Origin: Membranipora membranacea
Taxonomy: Eukaryota > Bryozoa > Gymnolaemata > Cheilostomatida > Membraniporidae
Assembly (NCBI GenBank): GCA_914767715.1
Contig: OU612069.1
Coordinates: forward strand, 7,936,001-8,000,000
DNA length: 64,000 nucleotides
Direction: 5' to 3'
Positions 15,001 through 27,000 of the stretch are shown here, piece after piece. The notes below the pieces were generated by a model, which did no database searches, was not told the DNA's origin, and was given only the letters and a program-made list of their open reading frames with translations. Position 1 is the first letter of the stretch. The number at the start of each line of letters is the position of its first letter. The position numbers and the translations under genes were made by a program.

Positions 15001-18000
15001 TGAGGATGTAATTTCAAACCGCTTCATTCAGGGTGAAAATTCGCGTTGCTGAACATTCAGACATTCCATTGTATTGAACCTTACGTTGATGATAGATTAG
15101 GCAGCATCATTCCATCACCATTTCCGATATTTGCTACTTTCATTTATTAGTCAAGCCATTAATCTTTCCCATGTGGCTTGACTTCCAACTTACAAAGGGC
15201 CTAGGTATAATTGCTCAAAGTGATTATGACGGAATCAGGTTTTTGGTATCATTCTGGAGTTCTCAGTACATTTTAGAAAACTGCTTTAATGTTCATGAAC
15301 AACATATCCCAGTTGTAACTCAGTTTTACTCAAAGTTGAGATGCAAAGGTAATATATAGGTACCATGTTTTTAAAAAGTAAGTACTAAATAATACCGTTT
15401 TAGTACCTTTCAATCTCAACTTTGAAGTGAACATCAGTTGTAACTGGGCCACTTGCTGTTAATGTGATATATCGCTTTTTAAAACTTTTTGATATTGTAT
15501 TGGTGATATATTGGTCTAATAGTTATTTTCACAGTTGAAACTCCCAAATGTTTGACGTTGAGTCGCAATGACCTCTTGAAGTTCATTTTTGGGCAAAAAT
15601 TGCCCTTTTTAAATTGTGCCCTCTGTATGCCTGTGTTTTAAGGTACATGATTAGTTTATGCTTTCACCATATAGAGGAGGCATGGCACTAACTGGAGGAG
15701 TGGCATTTTGGTGAAACTTTATGATTTTAGGCCTCTTGCTTTGAGACTTGAAACTGATTTTTGCAATGGTAATAGGGCCATTTCTGACCCCTCATTACAT
15801 GCGACCCCAATAATGCAGAAACTAAAATTTCCAATTCATTATACCATTTGGGTCTTGTACTGTCACTTCAATCAATAATCTTACCATCTTACAGATCCTT
15901 GTTGTCACAACTGTAAAAGATAATAACCCAAATTTTAACTAATTTAGGTCGCAATTTTCAAGCCAAAAATCAGAAATTCAGAAAGATGTCAGTCAAATTT
16001 GTTGTCAGCATGATGAACGATAGGAGATTGTCTAGGTTTTGATCGAAGCGATTGTTGATTATGGCTTTACATCTTAAGATATTTGGATTATTGTGGCTAA
16101 ACCAGCTTTATTTGGTTCAAAACATGCATTTCTTTCCAGCCAAAGAACTGAAATTAGGTTAAACAACATGTTATACACACTAGCTTCCATTAAACTAGAG
16201 AGTATTTCCGAGGTTTTGATCGTGGCGTTTGAGGATAAATTTATTAGTAGAGAAGTTATGAGCATAAACATTTCTCTTTCCATGCCAAACAATCACCCTA
16301 AAAAGGTGATCCATTGTTGTACACAATGTGCTTTGCATGTAATACTGCCTAGGTTTCCATCATGCTTTTGCACAACGTACTTTACTGTATCATTTTGCCC
16401 ATTGCTGCCTATAGGTTTTCAATGCATTTGAGTTAATGCAACATTACTCAAATTAGGAACATGCGATTTGAAAAAGATTGTGATATTAAACATAAGTATG
16501 ACTACTTGCGGGCGATGTGTCAGTGAAGGACTTTTTGAGATGGGACAAGTAGTGCCTTAGAAACTGAAAAGGCGATATATCACGTTAATAAATAGTTATC
16601 TAAATTAGATTGAGAACTTAAGAATGATATCAAAAAACCTGATTTCTTCACGATCAGTCTAATGCTGATTGAAGGTGGGCGAGTGATAAGTGCTGGAGTA
16701 TGTACTCAGGATCCTATCACATCAGAACATGTATGTGGATGTGAGGATGGAGATCAGCTGTTGTATGATACATGTGTTCCGGAAACTTCTAGTAGGTCCA
16801 TTTTTCTGCATCCAGCAATTGTCCACCTTGTTTACTTTCTTGATTTACTTTGCCTTTCAGAACATTATGTTTGTTTGTTGGTGATGTTTATGGGTTATTT
16901 ATTGGAAGCAATTACAGAGGCATCGAGCATGTAGCATGGTTGACATGAATAAGAAATAGCCACTGCATTGTGGTCATCATAATAGACAAAGCAATACGAC
17001 ATCCTGTAATGTATGTTAGCAGACTGGCTAATTAGTGATAGCCATCCATTTTTATTATAGCCATGGCATATATAACAAGAATATTTTACCTAAAGACACA
17101 TTTCCAAACTGTTGCTAAATTAACATTCCAATCTCATGAATGCTAAAGAAGCATATATTCCATTTTTTAATAATGATCAATGTTCATGCAATTGACAGCT
17201 AACTATGGTTGAGATAAATTATTGAACCGTGTCTTTTAAAACTTATTGTCTGTGTCTATTTCATTCCAGTAGCGGATCTTTGTCTGAATAGTGCCAAGGG
17301 GAAACAGGACAAAGAAAGCTTGATGATAAATTATGTTACTCAATCCTAGACAAATTTACTTTTGACAGCGTGCCACGAAAATCTCCACTGTTCTGGTACT
17401 CTGATCTGTATGGGAGGGTTATGTCATTTCCCATGTACTGGAGATCGGAATGATCAGTGTAGTTATGGTCAGTTGTGTACATCAGGTTTGGTGTGTAGTT
17501 TCATGTGCCAGGGTGCTGACGAGTTGTGTCCACATGGAACTGTGTGCCACAGAGGGCGCTGCGAGCAAGCAGTGAGTGACACTATTAGCCAGTACAATAA
17601 AAGTTAGGCCTTACTGATTACAAAAAGTTGTTTGTCTCTTATATGGCAAAGCCATTTGCTTTTGTGTTGTAACAATTTGAAAATCAATTTAGGATGCTCT
17701 GCCAGCATGAGTGTATCCTCTGTCTGTTTAAATTTTGCAAAGAGGACAAAACCACTTCCACGTTATTCTAAAAAAAAAGAAGTCAACACTGCTAAAGTTG
17801 TATTGCCTGTTGATGAAACAAGATATAGCCCTGGCAGTAGTTGCATTGATCAATATTATTATAATATTTATATTATTACATGACACACACAAATTTTATG
17901 TTTGAATGTTCATCGTAGATGAAATCGTCTGAAGCTTTTATATTTTATTGCCTCATAATTTAACATAGTATCTTTGTTTAGTGTGATCCGCAGACAGAAT

Positions 18001-21000
18001 GGAAGGACAAATACTGCGACCTAGCAACGCAGATATGCCTTGATGGTATATGTCACCACACAAGTGCAGATCTCGACTCGCAATGCTCGGACAATTCATT
18101 TCCTAGGAACTCTGTCTGTGTGTCCCGATGCAACTCAGGCAAGATATCTAATGGTTTCAAATCTTTGCCCCTTGTATGTAGATTGTTACATTATTATTCC
18201 TCTAAAGCCAGCTTAGTGGAAAGTTAAAAGTGACATATACAGTATGTTTTAGACAGTGAATGCCCTGATATATGTGCTTTTGGAGGATGTTCATTGAGCT
18301 GTAGCATTATAAAGCATTGTCCTAATGGTTATGTATGTATGAGTGGGCGATGTTATGTAACCTGTGCTCTTGTCTCAGGTGAGTCTTCTTTAAAAAACTA
18401 TGATAATATCTGTTGCTTATCAGACCATTTTGAATTCACTGTTGGTTAACAGCTTCACATCAATAATAGACTTTGTTAATGACGCTCCCAATAGTCCAAG
18501 AGGAATGAACTATGTATTATGAAGCCCCATAAAACTTCAAGTTTTCATATAAACAAAAATGTAGCGAGTATTTTGTGTTTGGTGGAAACTTTCATGTTTA
18601 CAAGCCAATAAAATTTCACTCCTAGATAACGAAGAAGATAAATGTGGCTTACAGGGAGACGGGTTCATGTGTATAAGAGGCCTGACCAATGATGAGCAAG
18701 GGCCTGGTATCTGCTCCTATACTGTAGACAAACAACATCCCTCGCTGAAGGTAATACTGAGGTCCTTCTATTTGATGTTAGATTGTACTTTAAGCAAATT
18801 TACTATAGATTTATAACAACTGTCATCATGTGAACTTCAACCTGAAACTACGGTGTTTAGGCACGATTTTTTTCTAATGATATTGTAATTGCAGGATATA
18901 TCAGATGTGACTGGTTGGTTTGGAGCAGATTTCCATCGAGGTGTTGACCTTAGTGGTACAAACGTTACATCAGACACCGGATCAGGAAATCCGAAGAGGG
19001 GTGGGGGAGCTGCGTTTATTGCTGGCAATACTCTGGTGTTCTCCTGTACTGTTCAGTCAGACTGTGGTTAGTTACAATTACAGCCTCAATATTATGATTC
19101 ATTCAATACATTTACACTACCAGAGACTTGTCAAAAGGTCATTTCTTTTTTCCTTTTGTTTGTTGTCTGTCTTGCGTATTTCAGGGACCAATCGTATAGG
19201 TATACTGATATTTTCATATAGAAATTGAAATTGAGCTGAACAAATACAATGCACAGTGGTTCACGAATCACTGGCACTAGCTCACTTTTTCGGCTAGGAG
19301 CTAGTTTAATTGTGTGAACTGTGCCGTGATAGCTGGTAGTAGCCTTTCATTGATTGTTAGCGAAATGCTTCTACCAGCTATCCCAGCATAGTTCAAGCGC
19401 TTAAGCTAGCAAACAGTCTATAATTACATAAGTGCTGATTTGGCGCCAAGATGCTTACAGTTAGCAGGCACATTTAAGCATACCTAGGGCACAGAGGCCC
19501 AATAGTTGAGATTTGTACCCAGGAACTCCAACGATTACTTGAAACAGGTCAGATGCTCTAACTTAAATGAGCTACCTCTACTTATGTTTAGAAGTAAGAG
19601 TTGGTGTTTGTTCCATCAGCATGCAAATTTTAAAGGTCAAGGGTTCGAAACCCACTGCTGTCCACCATCTTCTGAGACTGGTTGGTTCCCCAGGTGTGCT
19701 CAAACCTGCCTACAAACTGTAATCAAAATGGCACAGACACTGCAGTCTTGCCTCTAAGCCACCCACTATTTGCCTGCCATTCTTCGGAATGTGGGGAGTG
19801 ACTATAACTTGCAATTTTTTGACAAACACCTTAACCACAATACTCACTGACTAGGTGCAGGCTCCTCACTGATATGCTCTGGAGGGTTTTGCACAACTCA
19901 ATGTGATCCTGATATCCTGAGACAGTGTGATGGTAATGTGACCACCTGCTTGACTGATCCTAGTCAACAAACAGCAGCATGCCTAATCATGTGAGAGCCC
20001 CTTACTCAGATTATCTAGGCATGAACGGTATGATGCTGGTAGATTATTGGCATAATAATTATTGTTAGAATATGAGTAGAATACTGGTATAATATTACTA
20101 GAATATTGGTGGAATATTGGTATAGTGTATGTAAAATATTAGTATGATATTGGTAGAACATTAGTAGAATATTGGTAGAATATTGGTAGAATATTTGTGT
20201 AATATTGGTAGAATATTGGTAGAATTTTGGTGTTATATTGGTGTAATGGAATATTGGTGTTATATTGGTGTAATATTGGTGCAATATTGGTGTTATATTG
20301 GTCCAATAATGGTAGAATATTGGTGTAATATTGGTAGAATATTGGTGGAATATTGGTGTAATATTGGTGTAATATTGGTGTAATATTGGTGTAATATTGG
20401 TGTAATATTGGTGTTATATTGGTGTTATAATGGAAGAATATTGGTGTAATATTTGTGTAATATTGGTAGAATATTGATGTAATATCAGTAGAATATTGGT
20501 AGAAAATTGGAAGGATACTTGTAGATTATTGGTAGAATAATAGTACATTATTGGTAGAATATTAAAGGAATATTGGTGTAATATTAGTGTGATATTCACA
20601 GAATATTGATAGAATAGTGGTAGAATAATGGTGAAATATTGGTAGAATATCGGTGTACTGTTTGTGGAATATTGGTGGAATATCATTATCTATTATAGAT
20701 GTGGCATATACTCTACAAAGAATTGTCCACCAAACACCTATTGTGGAGTGGTAGAAGATACGGATGTGTGCCTGCCAAAAGTGGGCAAGTCATGTTCAAG
20801 AAATGTTACAAACACCTGTGCTGAACTCCATATACCAAGCTTCCTGACATGTTCACCAAAGGGTGTGGACGGAGATGGAATGTGTGAGATTGCTGATGAC
20901 CTCGGAAGGACTTGCTCTGAGACGGTTTTCTGCTGTAAGGTTGATTAAACATGAATAAAATCTGATGGCCATATCACACGCCACATCCCAAAGCACGGGC

Positions 21001-24000
21001 GGCGAAATAATGATTGCCTTGAGGGCTAGGTGGCAATTTCTGTGCCAGGTTGCTCTCTGTTTGCAGGCAGGTCGGAGCACAACTGGGGTCCAACCAATCC
21101 CCAGTAGGCAACTACTGCAGTGGGATAGGAACCCACAACCTCCAAAACTCGCATGCTTAAGGACCAGCACTCTAACCAACTGAGCCATTGTCCACTGCTA
21201 GTAATAAGGGTTTATCACAATTTGAAAAAGGGCCAAGTCTTGACTGGCCAAGTTAGCATGAATTAAACTGCATCACATGTTTACTGAGGCACAATTTCTT
21301 GTCAGCTTGTCATGTTCGGTGTTTCATCATCTTCAGGCAAATCTAAACAGAAAGAGTATGTATGTGTTATATTAGGAACAAATTGGATTGAATATGTGTG
21401 ACAAATATAAGCTTGACAAGCTTTGTTTGGTTGGGTGAGGGAGGACTAAAGCTTGTCAACTCTTGCAATCAGGTAAAGGATTGTCCCCTCTTGAAATCAT
21501 GAAAAACGTTAGTAAATTCTGGGATAATTTGTTTTAGTAATACAACTTCTCATTGCAGCTGTTACATCATACTGCCGTGATGGAGTGTGTTCCCGAGTTC
21601 CAGATTTGAGAATCAATGAGACTGGAATTCTACCTCCAGGTTCTGTGGTGGTATCGAAGTGGTTTTCAGTTTGATAACAGTTGTAATAATCCACTGTCAC
21701 CACATATGAAAATGTGTGCTTAGTGTATTCTGTATAGCTCGAAACTTACATTATGAGGCTGCAATCTCAGCATTGTCACCTAATTGGCAAATGTACGATG
21801 TAATTATCTACTAGATACCGCCTTACTAGTGGACTGTTATGACGTCATCCCCTAATTTCATACCCTGATTTTGAAGATCAGCTTGTGCAAATTATCTGCT
21901 CATTAGGTGATTATTCTAAGATTGCAGCCTCAACTAGTGTACTTGGAGCTCTACTGAAATTAATGAGCACGGATTCGCAGTGGCAGCAGAAGCTTGTTAA
22001 TTTTCATGAACCTCAGTTGATAGAGCACATTAGAAGAAACATTATCAAGCATACCCAGTGATGATATTTTCTCAGTTGTGATATTTGACCTACTGCGGTG
22101 ATTTAAAATTAGTTGTGTGTAAAAGTATTTTAGGATATGATGTCTGCGTTTATTTAAGTATTGAAGCAAGTCACTAATCTATCACATGTCTTCTATTACA
22201 TGTCTATCACGTGTATATTAAGTATCTATATTACATATCAATTACGTGTTTGTTATTACATATTTAAAACGTGGTATGTGTTTAAAAAATTACACCTTCT
22301 TTTACATGTCTCCTTTAAACAGTCACAAGAGAGGAAGATCTGGAAAGTCTCAATGGTGGTACTTCACCATGTGGGGGGTATGGTGTAATAGGGCTTCTTT
22401 ATGACCACTCAAGGGGACAATGTGTTTGCCCATATGATACTGTCCTCTATGGAATGAGGTGCATTGGCACTGCAATCGGAGATGGAGAGAGTCCTGCATT
22501 CATTGGTGAGAATGTTAGATATAAAATGAAAAGATAATAATATTACTTTATTGGTAAATCCATCAAAGACAGTTTGCATTTGTTTAAAAAGGTCCCGTGA
22601 TTATAAAGGCATATCATTTTAAACTTTGATACTGATAGGTATAACACTATGTAAAACCCTTTCAGTCTTAATTTTTGACATCCTGTATGATGTTCTGCTA
22701 AAAGATAGCAATATTTTACTATTCAGACTATAAAGCTTGTTAAACAATTTAGGCTTTTTCACTGTGAATCATTCTGCAAACTTTCTGAAACTAGCAACTA
22801 CAATTAAGTTTTTTCCTTTGTCAACAAACAAGAAAGTGAATAGCCATTTTTGCTGGATGCTGATGGGATTTAGAAAATATTCCTTCAGTATCCAGTATAC
22901 AGCACACAGCACACAGCACACAGCACACAGCACACAGCACACAGCACACAGCACACAGCACACAGCACACAGCACCCAGCACCCAGCACCCAGCACCCAG
23001 CACCCAGCACCCAGCACCCAGCACCCAGCACCCAGCACCCAGCACCCAGCACCCAGCACCCAGCACCCAGCACCCAGCACCCAGCACCCAGCACCCAGCA
23101 CCCAGCACCCAGCACCCAGCACCCAGCACCCAGCACCCAGCACCCAGCACCCAGCACCCAGCACCCAGCACCCAGCACCCAGCACCCAGCACCCAGCACC
23201 CAGCACCCAGCACCCAGCACCCAGCACCCAGCACCCAGCACCCAGCACCCAGCACCCAGCACCCAGCACCCAGCACCCAGCACCCAGCACCCAGCACCCA
23301 GCACCCAGCACCCAGCACCCAGCACCCAGCACCCAGCACCCAGCACCCAGCACCCAGCACCCAGCACCCAGCACCAAGCACCCAGCACCCAGCACCCAGC
23401 ACCCAGCACCCAGCACCCAGCACCCAGCACCCAGCACCCAGCACCCAGCACCCAGCACCCAGCACCCAGCACCCAGCACCCAGCACCCACCACCCAGCAC
23501 CCAGCACCCAGCACCCAGCACCCAGCACCCAGCACCCAGCACCCAGCACCCAGCACCCAGCACCCAGCACCCAGCACCCAGCACCCAGCACCCAGCACCC
23601 AGCACACAGCACCCAGCACCCAGCACCCAGCACCCAGCACCCAGCACCCAGCACCCAGCACCCAGCACCCAGCACACAGCACACAGCACACAGCATACAG
23701 TATCCAGCAAAACAAATGATCATTCACCTTTTTTGACTTTGGCAAAACATATTGAATAGATGTACGAAGCATGATTGCATGTGTTGAAAGTTCAATGAGA
23801 TATATTAAATATAATATAATATAATAATAATAATGTAATATATAATATAATCTAATATAACATAATATAATACATAATAAAAATTGTAAAATTTGAAATT
23901 TAATTGTATGTTTTTATGTATGTATGTGTATTTTGTATCAATTTTCATGATAAATGATGGTTGTTTTTCTGAGTGCTCTGTTGTAAAACAAGACATAAAA

Positions 24001-27000
24001 AATTCTCAATAAAAAATGACTAAGAATAAATGTATAAAATGTGTTAAAAAATAGAGTTTAACAGTCTTGCAAAATTTGATCTAAACAGAATTTTCTGGTA
24101 TTTACTCTGTATTTTGGGACGCGGTATCTATTCATTAAGGCTTTGTATATTTTGTGCAGTGTGTGACACTGAGAACGATTGTGGTAGAGGCTTCACATGT
24201 ATGGCCAATCGTTGCTTGATGAGTTGTACCGAGTATTTTGGCAGCGGGAAGTATATATGCGTACAAGGCGTCTATCAACCAACCTGTACCGTGAGTACAT
24301 TTTCCATATAATATAGTGTTATATATGATAATATAATATATAGTTACGATAATATAACATAATATGACATAATGATTTAATAATAATTCAATAAAATCTG
24401 ATAATAATATCATATAACATAGTTTAGTTCCTGCAAATACAAAAAACCTACTGTGTGCACTCAACCTATTTGAAACGGAGAAGCCGGTTACAGCAGGAAA
24501 AGGTGTTGGGTCATCACCTGCACAAGCCTCTGGTTTGAGTGGGGCCAGTGTAAAGGGTCCTCAAGTGATCTCATTAATATAAAAAAGTAGAAATCACTAT
24601 AACATTTATTTCAAAATTTTTGCTGAATGTCCATGGATTAAAAAACTCTAAACACCTAATATTATTTCCATTTCAATTTAATTGCAAAATTCATTTCGAT
24701 ATGTCTGCTAGCCTAATTTCTATCGAAGTGATTGTGGAGGAACAAGGTTTTTGGAACCATTCTTTAGTTCTCAGTCTAATTCAGAAAGCTGCTATAAGTT
24801 TCTTTAACAACATATGACCCATTTTCACTTCATTTCAAGGGGGCAGCTAAGCCAACGTGCATAACAGTATCAGATTTGCTCCGATTAAATTAAATTAGAT
24901 CCAACTTTGTTTTATGGAAGACTTGAGTTCTTTGGGTCTATGAAACCTTAACCAAGGTGGATTTCAGTTACCTCACCCAGCCCCTTCTCAAAGACAAGAC
25001 ACTTCAATTTTACTCAAAGTTGAGATGTGAAGGTACTAAAAAGGCACTATTTTAATGATAGTATATACAAAAAAGTACCCTTTTGGTACCTTCCAATCTG
25101 AACTTTGAGTGAAAATCAGTTGAAACTGAGCCATTTGCTGTTAACTGACCTTATAACAGTTTTCTAAATTTGACTGAGGACTCTAGAATGATACACACTG
25201 TTACACTTTAGAGGGACAATGATTGCCCTGCAGGTGCAACTTGCATCTCAGGCTCCTGCAGAGTGACATGTACAGATAACAGGATACAGGCTGGACGATG
25301 TGGGACACTGCATACATGTGTCGATGGTTTCTGCATGTTATACCCAGTAATAAGTGCAGATACGTGTCAGACTATGGAGCTCATCCACCTTCCAATTGAA
25401 GAGATATGTCAACAAGAATGTCTGACAGGTTGGTATGGTGTCACTGCATTGTATTCAATGTAACTCTCCTTTCTCTCTAGAATACAACACTAGATCCAAC
25501 AAATTTAAAATTGTTGAAACCAACAACAAGCATGGAGAGAGGTCCTTGTTGAGCAATGGCAGAGCCTTGTTCAACAAAATCCTTTAGTCACAGTCTATCT
25601 GGCTGACCCATGCTTTTATTTTCTTTCTCTTGGACATTTGTTACTCTCGCTTTACAATGTTTGTTTATAGCAGAATTCCAAAAACAAATACATGCTTTAT
25701 TGTCAATTGAAAATCCAGCCAATAAAAAAAAGGTTATTCACTGCCTAGTTTATTATAGGCTTTTATTTGAACTTCTAGGCAGTTACTTTATCAGGACATT
25801 GTCCACTGAGGATCCATGTTTTAATAGCGTTACCAACTGTCACTGCCAATTTTGTTGCATTACCACCTAACCGAAATAACATGCAGTTATAGCTGCATGC
25901 ACACTAACCATAAAACTTAATTACAGTATTTATATTTAACCTACATTTAGAGTCTGAGTGCCCAGGGGACCAGATATGTGTGGCTGGACTTTGCTCAGTA
26001 CACTGTGCACTAAGCCCTGTTTGCACTGGCGGTCGATTGTGCCTTGGTGGTGTATGTATGATACCTTGTGATTCCGATTCTCAGCCTTGTCCACTTCCAG
26101 ATAGTCAATCATGCATCAATAATGTGTGCTTGAGGCATTGTTCGGTAAGTTTATCAGATATACAATCACCAATCATTGAGCAAAGTCATAACATGCCCGT
26201 ACTTTATTTGCGCCAATTGAATTATGGTCATACGGCTATCAACCATCCAACCTCGGGTGTTCCCACTTCACTTGGCTATTTGAATTAGCTCAGACTTTTT
26301 TGGTCCGGTATAGGTTAACAACAAAATATTACTCAATCAGCATATCATTCACAATTCTTTCTAACAGCTCTGTGCTACAAAATTCCAAACTACAACATGC
26401 AAATCACCTTCCTCATTCTTTTACCAAAGTTATTGCTTGTGTATGTGATAAAATATTTTCCGTGAAAATTATCCTGACAGTGACACTGATATTTTCAAAC
26501 TTGCACATTATCTATTTCTGCATACATTCAGATAACAACTGCAAACGATCAGGTCAGTACTTGCTATAAGTTTTAAAATATTGACTCTGCAGTTATGCTA
26601 TTATCATTGGTTGTTTTGATTTTGTTAAATGTTGAAACTTCTTCAGTCGAATGTGGAAGTAGTGACTAAAATCCTGTTTAAGCCACACTATGGTCAACAG
26701 GAATGGCAGTCAACCATCTAATGATTCCCTAGCATGAACACAACACATGTGCGAGGTACTCGTATCACCAGCTACCTCAACATGACGACATTGAGATCAC
26801 ACACTGACTCTGTCCGGCTCACAGGGAGAGCCTGTTGAATTAAGTTATGCCAGCACTTGACAATAACCTCTCCCTATGCTTATTGTGTATTTACATAATT
26901 TATCATTTTTTAAGCTTAAGGTCAACTATATGTGGTATGATCCAATAAAACATTCAGTGTAAAAATGTCATTTTGTCCGTTTGACTGTTTTCGGGTTAGC

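Noticed and set aside
20015-20686. Tyr/Ile/Asn-rich frames on the minus strand and Cys/Trp-rich frames on the plus strand across 20015-20690
   Set aside because: They are translations of the 11-bp AT-rich minisatellite and disappear or change in copy B.
22938-23680. CRISPR array or telomere-like repeat
   Set aside because: The repeat has a uniform 7-base period without unique spacers, lies inside a eukaryotic intron, and CAGCACC is not a telomere motif.
22737-23772. Long open frames (about 300-340 codons) on both strands, rich in PAPSTQH or GAGCWVL repeats
   Set aside because: They arise because a stop-free 7-base repeat stays open in many frames at once. They start in intron 30, lack splice support and vanish in copy B, where the array is short.
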